Source of the DNA: Albibacillus kandeliae
GTDB taxonomy: Bacteria > Pseudomonadota > Alphaproteobacteria > Rhodobacterales > Rhodobacteraceae
Assembly: GCF_003116585.1 (NCBI RefSeq)
Contig: NZ_QEHM01000011.1
Location: 1 to 64,000 of the forward strand
Length of the DNA stretch: 64,000 nucleotides
Direction: 5' to 3'
Both the position numbers and the translations under genes were made by a program. Below the pieces are notes generated by a model that saw only the letters and a list, made by a program, of their open reading frames with translations, did no database searches and had not been told where the DNA came from. Positions 48,170 through 56,634 of this stretch are shown in pieces (positions within the stretch are counted from its first letter, which is position 1; every line of letters starts with the position of its first letter).

Positions 48170-48197
48170 TTGATTTTCTGCGGCTGCGAAGTAATAA
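48170..48197 (+). promoter_or_regulatory. Possible housekeeping promoter upstream of the MaoC gene
   Basis: TTGATT (48170-48175), a 16-base spacer and TAATAA (48192-48197) form a fair -35/-10 pair. It lies 63 bases upstream of the MaoC ATG in a clearly AT-richer spacer. Confidence 0.45.
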
Positions 48198-48260
48198 AGT
48201 TGCCCGACAAGAGGATGTCGCGGATATTTTGTTGCGACGCCGCCGATCAACGAGGATGCC

Positions 48261-48704
48261 ATGTTGGACAACCAGCCCCGCGGGACGATCTGCATCGAAG
48301 ACATCGAGATGGGCATGAGCCGGCATCTGCGCAAGCAGATCACCGACGAGGACATCGAGATGTTCGCCAAGGTCTCGACCGACCATAACCCGGTGCATCT
48401 CGACGACGCCTACGCGCAGGACACCATCTTCCACGGGCGCATCGCCCACGGGATGCTCACCGCCGGGCTGATCTCGGCAGTCATCGGCGAACAGCTCCCC
48501 GGCCACGGCACCGTCTACCTCGGCCAGACGCTCAAGTTCCTCGCCCCGGTCCGCCCCGGCGACACCGTGCTGGCCGAAGTCAAGGTGACCGGCATCGACC
48601 TCGCCAAGCGCCGCGTGCAGCTCGACTGCGTCTGCTCGGTGGACGGCAAGAAGGTCCTCGCGGGCGAAGCTAACGTCCTCGCCCCCTCGCGCAAGTTCGA
48701 CTGA
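48261..48704 (+). CDS. MaoC-family (R)-enoyl-CoA hydratase-like protein
   Basis: The protein has 147 aa with the hot-dog fold. The hydratase motif has AKVSTDHNPVHLDDAYA (Asp and His catalytic pair) and the FHGRIAHGMLTAGLIS helix. This architecture fits PhaJ-type R-specific enoyl-CoA hydratases, which link fatty-acid oxidation to polyhydroxyalkanoate synthesis, but the substrate length is not defined from sequence. A GAGG site precedes the ATG. The following gene starts after 92 bases. Confidence 0.86.
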   Translation: MLDNQPRGTICIEDIEMGMSRHLRKQITDEDIEMFAKVSTDHNPVHLDDAYAQDTIFHGRIAHGMLTAGLISAVIGEQLPGHGTVYLGQTLKFLAPVRPGDTVLAEVKVTGIDLAKRRVQLDCVCSVDGKKVLAGEANVLAPSRKFD

Positions 48705-48796
48705 GAACGCGGCACCTGTCCGCGCGCGCCCCGGCAAAGCCCCCGCGCGCGCAAAGCAGGCTTGCGCGCCTTCGCCGGTAAGGCTAGGCAACGGCC

Positions 48797-49729
48797 ATGC
48801 GGATCATCCGGGACTATCAGTTCGTTGCCCCTTCGGATCGCGGCGCCAGCGCCGCGATTGGCAATTTCGACGGGGTGCATATCGGCCATCGCTCGGTGAT
48901 CGAGCTGGCGCGCAAGGCCGCGCCGGAGGCTCCGCTGGGCGTCCTGACCTTCGAACCGCACCCGCGCGAGTTCTTCGCGCCCGACGCACCGCCCTTCCGC
49001 CTCATGCGCAGCGAGACGCGCCGCCACCGGCTGGAAAAGCTCGGCGTCGACGTGCTTTACGAGCTGAACTTCAACGCCGCCCTCGCCGGGCTCGCGCCCG
49101 AGGAATTCGCCCGCAAGGTGCTCTGTGACGGCCTCGGGCTCTCGCATGTCATCGTCGGCGCCGACTTCTGCTTCGGTCGCAAGCGCAGCGGCAACGCCGC
49201 CGACCTCCAGCGCTTCGGTGCCGAGATGGGCTTTGGCGTGACCATCGCGCCGCTGCTCGAGAACGCCGATGCCACCGTCTCCTCCACCGCCATCCGCGAG
49301 GCGCTGAGCGACGGGCGTCCGCGCGACGCCGCCGCCATGCTGGGGCACTGGCACCGCATCGAGGGCACCGTGATCGGCGGCGCGCAGCGTGGCCGCGAAC
49401 TGGGCTTCCCCACCGCCAACATGTCCATCGACGGCCTGCACCTGCCCGCCTTCGGGGTCTACGCGGTGCTGGTCGACGTGCTCGACGGCCCCAACGCAGG
49501 CAAGTACCACGGCGCCGCCAGCCTCGGCATCCGCCCGATGTTCGACGGCGAGGTGCCCAACCTCGAAACCTTCCTCTTCGACTTCTCCGGCGACCTCTAC
49601 GGCGCGACCCTCTCGGTCGGCCTCGTCGAGTACCTGCGCCCCGAGATGAAGTTCGATGGCCTCGACGCGCTGATCGCCCAGATGGACGCCGACTGCGCCC
49701 GCGCCCGCACCCTCCTGGACGCCCTATGA
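48797..49729 (+). CDS. ribF: Bifunctional riboflavin kinase/FAD synthetase
   Basis: RibF converts riboflavin to FMN and FAD, 310 aa. The N-terminal nucleotidyltransferase domain has AIGNFDGVHIGHR (His-x-Gly-His type motif), GADFCFGRKRSGN and the STAIREAL motif. The C-terminal kinase domain has GRELGFPTANM (the Gly-x-Pro-Thr-Ala-Asn motif) and ends with the FSGDLYGATLSV stretch. Its last four bases overlap the start of the YcgN gene, so the two are probably co-transcribed. Confidence 0.96.
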   Translation: MRIIRDYQFVAPSDRGASAAIGNFDGVHIGHRSVIELARKAAPEAPLGVLTFEPHPREFFAPDAPPFRLMRSETRRHRLEKLGVDVLYELNFNAALAGLAPEEFARKVLCDGLGLSHVIVGADFCFGRKRSGNAADLQRFGAEMGFGVTIAPLLENADATVSSTAIREALSDGRPRDAAAMLGHWHRIEGTVIGGAQRGRELGFPTANMSIDGLHLPAFGVYAVLVDVLDGPNAGKYHGAASLGIRPMFDGEVPNLETFLFDFSGDLYGATLSVGLVEYLRPEMKFDGLDALIAQMDADCARARTLLDAL

Positions 49730-50196
49730 AGGACCCGATCCCCCGCTCCGGCATCCGTCCCCGCTTCTGGGAAAAGGTCCAGATGAGCGAGATGACCGAC
49801 CGCGAGTGGGAAGCGCTCTGCGACGGCTGTGGCAAGTGCTGCCTGAACAAGCTGGAAGACGAGGACACCGGCGAGATCGCCCTGACCTGCATCGCCTGCC
49901 GCCTGCTCGACGACGAGACCTGCCGCTGTGGCCAGTACGAGATACGGCACCAATTCGTGCCCGAGTGCATCGTGCTGAAGCCCGAGACGCTGGAAGAGCA
50001 CATGCACTGGATCCCCCAGACCTGCGCCTACCGGCTGATCCACGAGGGGCGTCCGCTCTATGACTGGCACCCGCTGATTTCGGGCCGCGCCGAATCCGTG
50101 CACCACGCCGGTGTCTCGGTCCGTGGCCGCACCGTGCCCGAGTTCGAGATCCCCGAGGAAGACTGGGAAGATTACCTGATCGAGGAGCCCATCTGA
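49726..50196 (+). CDS. YcgN-family cysteine-cluster protein
   Basis: The protein has 156 aa and contains a row of Cys residues: CDGCGKCC at about 33-40, then CIACRLL, CRCGQYE and ECIVLKP. The pattern of CxxCxxCC followed by further Cys is that of the UPF0260/YcgN family and suggests a metal or iron-sulfur cluster, whose function is unknown. It overlaps ribF by four bases and ends one base into the ATG of the threonine aldolase gene, so all three form one unit. Confidence 0.85.
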   Translation: MKDPIPRSGIRPRFWEKVQMSEMTDREWEALCDGCGKCCLNKLEDEDTGEIALTCIACRLLDDETCRCGQYEIRHQFVPECIVLKPETLEEHMHWIPQTCAYRLIHEGRPLYDWHPLISGRAESVHHAGVSVRGRTVPEFEIPEEDWEDYLIEEPI

Positions 50197-51236
50197 TGTA
50201 CTTCGCCTCCGACAACTCCGGCCCCGTCCTCCCCGAGGTCATGGACGCCCTGGCAGCCGCCAATACCGGCTACGCCATGCCCTACGGCGCCGACCCGATC
50301 ATGGAGGAGGTCCGGGGCAAGATACGCGCGCTCTTCGAGGCGCCCGAGGCGGCGGTCTATCTCGTAGCCACCGGCACGGCGGCCAATTCGCTCGCCCTCG
50401 GGACCATCACCCAGCCCTTCGACACCGTGTTCTGCAGCCCCGTCGCCCATATCGAGGAAGACGAGTGCAACGCGCCCGAGTTCTTCATGGGCGGCGCCAA
50501 GCTGACCCTCGTCGCGGGCGGCGACAAGATGACCCCCGAGGCGCTGACCAGGTCCATCGAGTCGCAGGGCAATCGCGGCGTGCACGGGCCCCAGCGCGGG
50601 CCGGTCTCGATCACCCAGGTGACCGAGCGCGGCTCGGTCTACACGCTCGACGAACTGCGCGCCCTCTGCGCCGTCGCGAAATCCTACAAGCTGCCGGTGC
50701 ACCTCGACGGCGCCCGCTTCGCCAACGCGCTGGTCAAGCTGGGCTGCACGCCTGCCGAGATGACCTGGAAGGCCGGTGTCGACGTGGTGTCCTTCGGCGG
50801 CACCAAGAACGGCTGCATGGGGGTCGAGGCGGTGATCTTCTTCGATCCCGCCAAGGCATGGGAATTCGAGTTGCGCCGCAAGCGCGGCGCCCACCTGTTC
50901 TCCAAGCACCGCTACCTCTCGGCCCAGATGAACGCCTACCTGACCGACGGCCGCTGGCTTGACGCCGCAAGGCAGGCAAACGCCGCCTGCCTGCGCCTGA
51001 CCAAGGGGCTGGAGGCCGCCGGAGCGGAGTTCCTGCACGCCCCCGAAGCCAACATCATCTTCGCCACCCTGCCCCGCGCCGCGCACCAGCGCCTGCACGA
51101 GGGCGGCGCGGCCTACTACCTGCTGGAGGGCACCCTCGACGGCGCCCCGGACGAGCACCTGCCCTGCCGGCTGGTCTGCGACTGGTCCGCGACCGACGAG
51201 AACATCGACCGCTTCGTCGCCCTCGCAAAAGGCTAA
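50196..51236 (+). CDS. ltaE: Low-specificity L-threonine aldolase
   Basis: This PLP enzyme splits L-threonine and allo-threonine into glycine and acetaldehyde, 346 aa. It begins MYFASDNSGPVLPEVM, then has GYAMPYGADPIMEEV and the cofactor-binding VHLDGARFANALV with the Asp. The PLP-Lys is in VSFGGTKNGCMG. A Gly/Thr-rich loop VATGTAANSLAL holds the phosphate. The single-base overlap with the preceding gene suggests translational coupling. The 3' side is the border of a decayed accessory region. Confidence 0.9.
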   Translation: MYFASDNSGPVLPEVMDALAAANTGYAMPYGADPIMEEVRGKIRALFEAPEAAVYLVATGTAANSLALGTITQPFDTVFCSPVAHIEEDECNAPEFFMGGAKLTLVAGGDKMTPEALTRSIESQGNRGVHGPQRGPVSITQVTERGSVYTLDELRALCAVAKSYKLPVHLDGARFANALVKLGCTPAEMTWKAGVDVVSFGGTKNGCMGVEAVIFFDPAKAWEFELRRKRGAHLFSKHRYLSAQMNAYLTDGRWLDAARQANAACLRLTKGLEAAGAEFLHAPEANIIFATLPRAAHQRLHEGGAAYYLLEGTLDGAPDEHLPCRLVCDWSATDENIDRFVALAKG

Positions 51237-51377
51237 GGCGCAGATCGCAGGGACGCTGCAGCGCGATCCCGGGCGCCGCGCCAGCGGTCGTTTGTCGGGA
51301 GCGCAGAGGGTGACCGGTTGCGGTCTTTTGGGCGACGTTGGTGCAGGGCGTGGTGAAGGTCGGGTGTCTTGCCGATA

Positions 51378-51878
51378 CTAGAGTCAGGACCCATTGGTTT
51401 TGGAGCGTGATTCACGGCTCGTAAAGCGAGCGGTGAACATGTCTGATTTATTCTGGCTGACGGATGCGCAGATGGCGCGTCTTGAGTCCTTCTTCCCGAT
51501 GTCCCATGGTAAGCCACGCGTCGATGACAGGCGCGTTTTGTGCGGCATTATTTTTATTAATTACAATGGCTTGCGGTAGCGTTGCGCGCCCACCGCCTAT
51601 GGCACGCACAAGACGCTATACAACCGGTAGAAGCGCTGGAGTGACAAGGGCATCTTCGCCCGGATCATGGCCGGTCTGGCTGCCGAACACCGCGAACAGA
51701 AGACCGTGAAATACGACAAGCGCCACTACAAACGCCACAACCGGATCGAGATCATGTTCGGCAGGCTCAAGGACTGGAGGCTTGTCGCAACCCGAGATGA
51801 CAGGTGCCCAAAGGTCTTCCTCTCAGCCATCGCGCTGGCGGCTACCGTCATCATATTGGAAATGAGTCCTGAACCTAG
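51378..51878. mobile_element. IS5-family insertion-sequence remnant, internally deleted
   Basis: About 500 bp. CTAG occurs at both ends (51378-51381 and 51875-51878), consistent with a target duplication of the YTAR type used by IS5-family elements. Terminal imperfect inverted repeats are AGTCAGGACCCATT on the left and, in reverse complement, GTTCAGGACTCATT on the right. Inside is the broken transposase described separately. A full element would be roughly 300-400 bp longer; the centre is missing, so it cannot transpose by itself. Confidence 0.78.
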
Positions 51879-51954
51879 CCTCGTGGAAAATCACAAAGGC
51901 CTTGAGATCGTCAAGAGTAGTCGGCCCCCGGTACCCTCCGCCAGCCCCAGGTAG
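51439..51954 (+). pseudogene. IS5-family transposase, core deleted and two amber codons
   Basis: The reading frame begins MSDLFWLTDAQMARLESFFP, as in IS5/IS1182-like transposases of alphaproteobacteria. In the same frame it passes through two TAG codons (51577-51579 and 51628-51630), each where Trp is expected (LR-W, NR-W), and continues through DKGIFARIMAGLAAEHREQK. It then jumps straight to KYDKRHYKRHNRIEIMFGRLKDW, the C-terminal end. The sequence between, which holds the first two DDE acidic residues, is deleted in frame. The reading continues past the element end to a stop at 51952. Confidence 0.85.
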
Positions 51955-52086
51955 ATAACCGTTTTCAAACCAAAGAACTGGGTCGAACGGCTGTTCATCG
52001 ACAAGTCCCATTTAATCAAGAAGGTTCGAGTTCCCAATAACGGTTCTATTGTCCAGGACATACGTCATGGACGTCATGCGGCGACA
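51879..52086. other. Low-GC spacer with an open reading toward the IS, possibly a truncated gene
   Basis: On the minus strand, an ATG near 52011 opens MGLVDEQPFDPVLWFENGY, a reading that continues leftward into the IS at 51878 and ends only at 51823. In-frame upstream of that ATG is a TAA, itself preceded by MTYVLDNRTVIGNSNLLD. The composition resembles real coding sequence. It could be a gene cut by the insertion element, but I recognise no family and it may be chance. Confidence 0.3.
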
Positions 52087-52272
52087 TCACTTTCTTCGCA
52101 TTTTTCTTGCTAACTTCAAAATCTGGTAAACAGTAAAGAGTACGAGCATAGAAAGGGTTACCCTGTCAAATGCGCCGGAGTAATATCCTAATGCTAGGCG
52201 GTGCAAGTGGAACGCACTAAAGAATATCGAAACTGATACTACGATAAAATCTGGTATATACTTCACCGGCAT
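52087..52272 (-). CDS. Small two-helix membrane protein, low GC
   Basis: The protein has 61 aa. Two predicted membrane helices are at about 7-24 (FIVVSVSIFFSAFHLHRLAL) and 34-50 (TLSMLVLFTVYQIL), and the C-terminus is strongly basic (KLARKMRRK), which would place it in the cytoplasm. The start at 52272 has GGAAGAG seven bases upstream; a start at 52305 without a ribosome site is possible. Its base composition is far lower in GC than the core genome. It immediately follows the decayed toxin-activating gene. No function is recognised and it may be a relic. Confidence 0.45.
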   Translation of the reverse strand: MPVKYIPDFIVVSVSIFFSAFHLHRLALGYYSGAFDRVTLSMLVLFTVYQILKLARKMRRK

Positions 52273-52305
52273 TGTTATCTCTTCCAAAGAAACGCTGGTC
52301 GCCAT

Positions 52306-52774
52306 TCAGGCGGATCTTGCCCCCGCCAAAAACCTCTGGCGGATCACCTTCGCATCTGCAAACGGCGACACCACTTCGTTTACCACCACTTGTTCACCTG
52401 ACCGCCACTCCTCGAGTTCGAGCATCCTCCCTCGGTCAAGCTTGGCCTAGACCTCACTCGAAACGGCCGCCCATGTGAGAAAGGCTACAGGCTTGTCATT
52501 CTGGGAATAGCGTTTGAATTGTCTAAGCGAATTTGGAGTTGAAACTGTTGCTTCGATGTCCATCGATCGGACGGCTAAGATAGGCTTTGCCCATTGTCAT
52601 CAACCAAACGGCATGACCCATTGCCGCACCGAAAGTCTGCACATCAACGGAATAGTTTGCCCTGTCTGTCATTGCCCCCAAGCCCCAGTCAAATAGACAT
52701 ACTCTCGCAGCATCGTTGGCGTCTGCGACGATCCTTGATGTTTGCGTACAGGCATCGGGCGTTTGCGTTGACAT
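52306..52774 (-). pseudogene. HlyC-like toxin-activating lysine acyltransferase, frameshifted and interrupted
   Basis: The 5' part reads GAAMGHAVWLMTMGKAYLSR, which matches the HlyC-family beginning (VWLM and a basic stretch). The frame then ends at a TAG (52523-52525). The next frame, entered near 52560, continues the family pattern with IEATVSTPNSLRQFKRY, then KPVAFLTWAAVSSEV, then a TAG at 52447-52449, then AKLDRGRMLELEEWRSGEQV and VVNEVVSPFADAKVIRQRFL and a stop at 52306. So one frameshift and one amber codon, probably in place of a CAG, destroy the gene. The enzyme in intact form acylates RTX toxins; the toxin gene itself is not in the window. Confidence 0.72.
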
Positions 52775-52777
52775 CAA

Positions 52778-53430
52778 AACTGCTGCAATAGGAAGTTAGT
52801 GTCATGCTTTTCTTGCCCTTCCAGTCTCTACTGGAGCGCAGGCGAGCTGTCCGAAAGCGAAAGTTCACACCGCTAATCATGTTTTCGGCGAGATCGGCAG
52901 CACGTTCCTGTCATAGTACTTTTTTCGCGAAACTGATGATACGATCTTGGTGCATCAAATTAACTTTATCCACCAGTAGGGGGGGGCACCGGGTCGAATC
53001 GCTGGCTTGTCAGAAGCCGGATTGGAGTGCTTTTCTTATGGTGGCGACCCCAGACCAGAGAACTTCCAGGACCTTCCATTAAGAGTGATTGAATCATCCG
53101 TTCGAAATGCCGCTTCGTCCGCAGTGACGACCATGGATCGTTGGAAATGCTGCGCAGAGGCACGATCGGTCGCTTCGGGGAAGCCAGCCTCCAATACCAA
53201 CTGGGGCGCGAAGGTCCGGCTTGGGCCGCTTCCTGACTCTCATTCACGACACAATAAATGTCGTCTTCCCGCCTATACTCCCAAAGGTCTTCGCTCTTCC
53301 GATCAAGCATGAACATACGGGACGAACGGCACGATACTCCGACCAATCAAGACGTATCACGAGGCCACCCCCGAAAACGTCTTCGTGCCCCGCCATTCAA
53401 CACAACACAAACCCCCACGACTACCCCCCC
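52778..53430. other. 653-base AT-richer debris region with no confirmed gene
   Basis: Readings on both strands in this stretch (for example 52966-53346 on the minus strand) are open but show no recognisable family, no ribosome sites and no consistent codon use. An 8-base G run lies at 52979-52986. The border with core sequence is near 53385, where the composition rises again before the alpha/beta hydrolase gene. It is probably the remains of transferred DNA. Confidence 0.45.
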
Positions 53431-54249
53431 TCAGGCGGGCGCCGTCTCGAACAGGGACTTCAGCTCCCGGGCGGTTTCGACGGGGTGGCTGACGGGCAGC
53501 ATGTGCCCTGCCCCCTCGACCACCACGTTGCGCGCCTGTGGCAGACGGGCGGCGAGCCCGTCGTTGACGACGCCGATGATCTCCTCGGTGGTGCTGCCAC
53601 GCATCAGCAGCACCGGCATCGTCACCCGCGCGAGGCTCTCGGGTTTCATCAGCCCGGGCCGGTCCTGCGTCACCACCGTGTTGCAGGCCGGTACGATCCG
53701 CACGCCGCGCGTCATCGCCTGCCGCGAATGCTCAGGCAGGTCGGTCCAGCGCGGCCCGTCCCCGTCGCCCCAGCCCCGGTTGAAGATGCGCGCCGCCGCC
53801 TCGTATTCGCCCGCGAGGATCGCCTCGTGGAACGGCCGGTTCTTCTCGGTCTGAAGGTCGACCAGTTCGGGCCGGTCGAGCACCGCGACGGAGAACAGCA
53901 CCGGCTCGATCAGGGTCAGGCTGCGCACCTTGTCGGGATGCTCCACCGCCAGCCGCAGCGCCACGGTCGCGCCGAAGGAGTGGCCCACCACGTCCATGCG
54001 GTCCGTCAGGTGCCCGGCCACGGCCTCGGCCATGCGGTCGCTGAAATCGCCGCGCCCGTCCCAGTCCGGGCTGCGCCCGTGGCACAGCATGTCGGGGCAG
54101 TGGAAGGTCGCCTCCTGCTCCAGCTCCGACGCCACGCCGCGCCACGCGCCGGAATGGGCAATGGTGCAGTGGAAGGCGAGCACCTGCCGTGCGCCCTCGC
54201 CGAAGCTGCGGCTGAAGAGCGGCTGCGGCACCTTCATCTGGCAGTTCAC
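53431..54249 (-). CDS. Alpha/beta-fold hydrolase
   Basis: The protein has 272 aa. It contains the alpha/beta hydrolase oxyanion loop LAFHCTIAHSGAW (unusual, with HCT where HG is common), the nucleophile elbow VVGHSFGATVAL with the catalytic Ser, and the late catalytic His in VEGAGHMLPVSHP. The start is a GTG at 54249 with AGGAGG seven bases upstream, and GTGA overlaps the stop of the HCCA isomerase gene. The substrate is unknown, but pairing with an aromatic-compound isomerase suggests a role in aromatic or detoxification metabolism. Confidence 0.85.
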   Translation of the reverse strand: MNCQMKVPQPLFSRSFGEGARQVLAFHCTIAHSGAWRGVASELEQEATFHCPDMLCHGRSPDWDGRGDFSDRMAEAVAGHLTDRMDVVGHSFGATVALRLAVEHPDKVRSLTLIEPVLFSVAVLDRPELVDLQTEKNRPFHEAILAGEYEAAARIFNRGWGDGDGPRWTDLPEHSRQAMTRGVRIVPACNTVVTQDRPGLMKPESLARVTMPVLLMRGSTTEEIIGVVNDGLAARLPQARNVVVEGAGHMLPVSHPVETARELKSLFETAPA

Positions 54250-54848
54250 CGGCCAGCCTCCTGCAGGTGGCTCTCGAGGTCGTCGATCCGGTCCTGCCCG
54301 AAGAAGCGCTGGTCGTCTCCGGTGATGTAGAAGGGCGCGCCGAACACGCCCCGCGCCACCGCTTCCTCGAGGTTCGCCGCGTAGGTCTCGGCCCCGACCA
54401 GCAGCCCGCTCTCGGTCAGCGCGGGGTCGAACCCGGCCTGTTCGAGGCAGGCCTTGACCACCGCATCGTCGGCGATGTCCTTCTCCTCGGCCCAGCAGGC
54501 GCGCATCAGGCTGTGCGTCAGCACGCCCACGTCGCCGCCCCCTGCCTTCTGTGCGGCGATGATCGCATAGGACGAGGGCGCCGGGTTGGTGGGCCAGTGC
54601 GCCGGTTTCAGGTTGAACGCCATCTTCAGCTTCTTCGCCTGCCGCACCAGTTCCTGTGCGCGGTAGTCGATCCGCGCCTGCGAGCGCTGCCCCAGCGGAG
54701 TGCCCCCGGTCCGGGCAAAGACTGCCCCCAGGTCGACCGGTTTGTAGGTGATCGTCGCGCCCTGGCGGGCCGCCACCTGCTCAAGCCGGGTTCCGGCGAG
54801 ATAGGCGAACGGCGACAAGGTCGTGAAATAGTAGTCAATCTGCGCCAC
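54246..54848 (-). CDS. 2-hydroxychromene-2-carboxylate isomerase family protein
   Basis: The protein has 200 aa and belongs to the DsbA-like/kappa-class glutathione-dependent isomerases. It begins IDYYFTTLSPFAYLAG, where the Ser is the glutathione-activating residue of the family, and later shows KPVDLGAVFARTGG, the stretch ARIDYRAQELVRQAK, and WGAEEKDIAD-like sequence (CWAEEKDIADDAVV). The start is a GTG at 54848 with GGGGGAG upstream. The following hydrolase gene overlaps by four bases. It might act in naphthalene-type breakdown, but a general GST-like role is as likely. Confidence 0.85.
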   Translation of the reverse strand: MAQIDYYFTTLSPFAYLAGTRLEQVAARQGATITYKPVDLGAVFARTGGTPLGQRSQARIDYRAQELVRQAKKLKMAFNLKPAHWPTNPAPSSYAIIAAQKAGGGDVGVLTHSLMRACWAEEKDIADDAVVKACLEQAGFDPALTESGLLVGAETYAANLEEAVARGVFGAPFYITGDDQRFFGQDRIDDLESHLQEAGR

Positions 54849-54952
54849 GGGTCTTTTCTCCCCCTCGATACCTTTGCGCGACCCTAGGCCCGTGCTAAGC
54901 GGTGTCAACATCACGAATCTGTCACACCCATCGCTGCCCGGGACGCTTATTC

Positions 54953-55972
54953 ATGGCCCATATCACCGAACCCAAGCTTATCGCTGGGAACGCCAACCTG
55001 CCATTGGCCAACTCCATCGCCAAACGCATGACCATGCACAGGGGGATCCAGACCGATCTGGTCGATGCCCGGGTCGAGCGCTTCAACGACGGTGAGATCT
55101 TCGTCGAGGTCTTCGAGAACGTCCGTGGCGAGGACATGTTCATCATCCAGCCGACGTCGAACCCGGCGAACGACAACCTGATGGAACTGCTGATCATTGC
55201 CGACGCGCTGCGCCGGTCCTCGGCGGCGCGCATCACCGCGGTGATCCCCTACTTCGGCTATGCCCGGCAGGACCGCCGGACCAAGGCCCGCACGCCGATC
55301 TCGGCCAAGCTGGTCGCCAACATGCTGGTCGGCGCCGGGGTCGAGCGGATCCTGACGATGGACCTGCACGCCGCGCAGATCCAGGGCTTCTTCGACATCC
55401 CCGTCGACAACCTCTACGCCTCGCCGATCTTCGCGCTGGACGTACGCACCCACTTCAAGGGCAAGCTGGACCAGATCATGGTCGTCTCGCCCGACGTCGG
55501 CGGCGTGGCCCGTGCCCGCGAACTCGCCAAGCGCATCAACGCGCCCCTCTCGATCGTGGACAAGCGCCGCGAGAAGCCGGGTGAAGTGGCCGAGATGACC
55601 GTGATCGGCGACGTCACCGACAAGATCTGCCTGATCGTCGATGACATGGTCGACACCGCCGGCACCCTCTGCAAGGCGGCCGAAGTGCTGATGCAGAACG
55701 GCGCGCGGGAAGTGCACTCCTACATCTCGCACGGCGTGATGAGCGGCCCGGCGGTGGAACGGGTGACCAAGTCGGTGATGAAGTCGCTGGTCCTGACCGA
55801 CACCATCGAGCCCAGCGAGGCCGTCAAGAAGGCCCCGAACATCCGCATCGTGCCGACCGCACCGGTGTTCGCGCAGGCGATCCTGAACATCTGGAACGGC
55901 ACTTCGGTGTCCTCGCTGTTCGAGGATGCGACGCTGTCGCCGATCTACGAGTCGCTTTACACGATGGACTGA
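54953..55972 (+). CDS. prs: Ribose-phosphate pyrophosphokinase
   Basis: PRPP synthase, 339 aa, transfers pyrophosphate from ATP to ribose 5-phosphate for purine, pyrimidine and His/Trp synthesis. It has the N-terminal [13 protein letters not shown], the signature [20 protein letters not shown], and the PRPP-binding motif [14 protein letters not shown]. The ATG at 54953 was chosen because the family N-terminus starts there; a GGGAC stretch precedes it. The length is about 20 residues more than enterobacterial Prs. A terminator-like hairpin follows the gene. Confidence 0.96.
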   Translation: MAHITEPKLIAGNANLPLANSIAKRMTMHRGIQTDLVDARVERFNDGEIFVEVFENVRGEDMFIIQPTSNPANDNLMELLIIADALRRSSAARITAVIPYFGYARQDRRTKARTPISAKLVANMLVGAGVERILTMDLHAAQIQGFFDIPVDNLYASPIFALDVRTHFKGKLDQIMVVSPDVGGVARARELAKRINAPLSIVDKRREKPGEVAEMTVIGDVTDKICLIVDDMVDTAGTLCKAAEVLMQNGAREVHSYISHGVMSGPAVERVTKSVMKSLVLTDTIEPSEAVKKAPNIRIVPTAPVFAQAILNIWNGTSVSSLFEDATLSPIYESLYTMD

Positions 55973-56018
55973 GGCCGCGCGGGCTCTCGCCTTGAGCCCC
56001 CCGCCAAGACCTTTTGAG

Positions 56019-56060
56019 ACCGGCCGGCCTACGAGAGATCAAGGGCTTGGCCGGTTTTTG
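56019..56060 (+). terminator. Probable rho-independent terminator of prs
   Basis: The arms ACCGGCC (56019-56025) and GGCCGGT (56049-56055) pair perfectly, an inner GCCT/AGGGC can extend the stem, and TTTTG follows. The loop is long (about 23 bases before the inner stem is counted). Confidence 0.6.
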
Positions 56061-56147
56061 TTTCGCGCGCGAAACATTCCATTTTTCCGACGTTTTACAG
56101 AGTGTTAGCAGGGCGTCCGCCAAGTCGCGCATCCGCGCAACGGGGGC

Positions 56148-56498
56148 TCAGACGATCTCCCAGTCGTCCTCGTGCGGTAGCTCTCCGATCGCTGTCCAGC
56201 TGACCCGGACCCGCGCGAAGCGGCTGTCGAGCCAGGTGCGGAAGACGATCTCGAAGCCTTCCGGGCCGATCCTGTCCGCCACCACCTCGGCCCGCATCGC
56301 AGAGGCCGTATCGACGTCCCAGAGCGAGACCGAGACCTGCACAGCGGGCGCGTCGCGGAAGGCCTTCGAGAAGGTCACGGCCCGCCGCCGTTCGCGCGCC
56401 CCCTGCCCTGTCCACATCTCGCCGCCGTCCTCGAAGTCGGCGAACACGACCACGTCGCCCTGGTCGACCCCGATGAGGTGATTTCTGAACCGTTTCAT
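56148..56498 (-). CDS. H-type lectin-domain protein
   Basis: The protein has 116 aa and lacks a signal peptide. It shows the H-type lectin pattern: FADFEDGGEMWTGQGARERRRAVTFSKAF, then DAPAVQVSVSLWDVDTA, the Ile in ADRIGPEGFEIVFRTWLDSRFARVRVSWTAIG (a Gly-Phe, Thr-Trp and Trp-x-Ala block). The eukaryotic members bind N-acetylgalactosamine. It has no export signal, so if secreted it needs an unusual route. It lies downstream of the atpC terminator region, on the same strand, with its own promoter likely. Confidence 0.72.
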   Translation of the reverse strand: MKRFRNHLIGVDQGDVVVFADFEDGGEMWTGQGARERRRAVTFSKAFRDAPAVQVSVSLWDVDTASAMRAEVVADRIGPEGFEIVFRTWLDSRFARVRVSWTAIGELPHEDDWEIV

Positions 56499-56573
56499 GT
56501 AGATGCTTCGTCCTCGCTCGCCCGCGAGTTAAGCGGATAACCGCCCGTGGTGACAAGCAAAAGCGGCGGCGAC

Positions 56574-56610
56574 AAGCCAAAACAAAACCGGCCCCGCGAG
56601 GGGGCCGGTT
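56574..56610 (-). terminator. Rho-independent terminator of the atp operon
   Basis: On the minus strand the arms AACCGGCCCC and GGGGCCGGTT form a perfect 10-bp stem around a 5-base loop, followed by TTGTTTTGGC. It lies about 25 bases after the atpC stop codon. Confidence 0.9.
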
Positions 56611-56634
56611 TCTATTCCTGACATCCTTGCCCGG

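Noticed and set aside
52020..52045. tRNA-like T-loop (GGTTCGAGTTCCC)
   Set aside because: The flanking bases cannot form a T-stem and no acceptor or anticodon arm is found nearby.
52689..52880. A 63-codon reading on the minus strand
   Set aside because: It overlaps the 5' end of the HlyC-like pseudogene in another frame, is dominated by Arg and Ser, and has no ribosome site.
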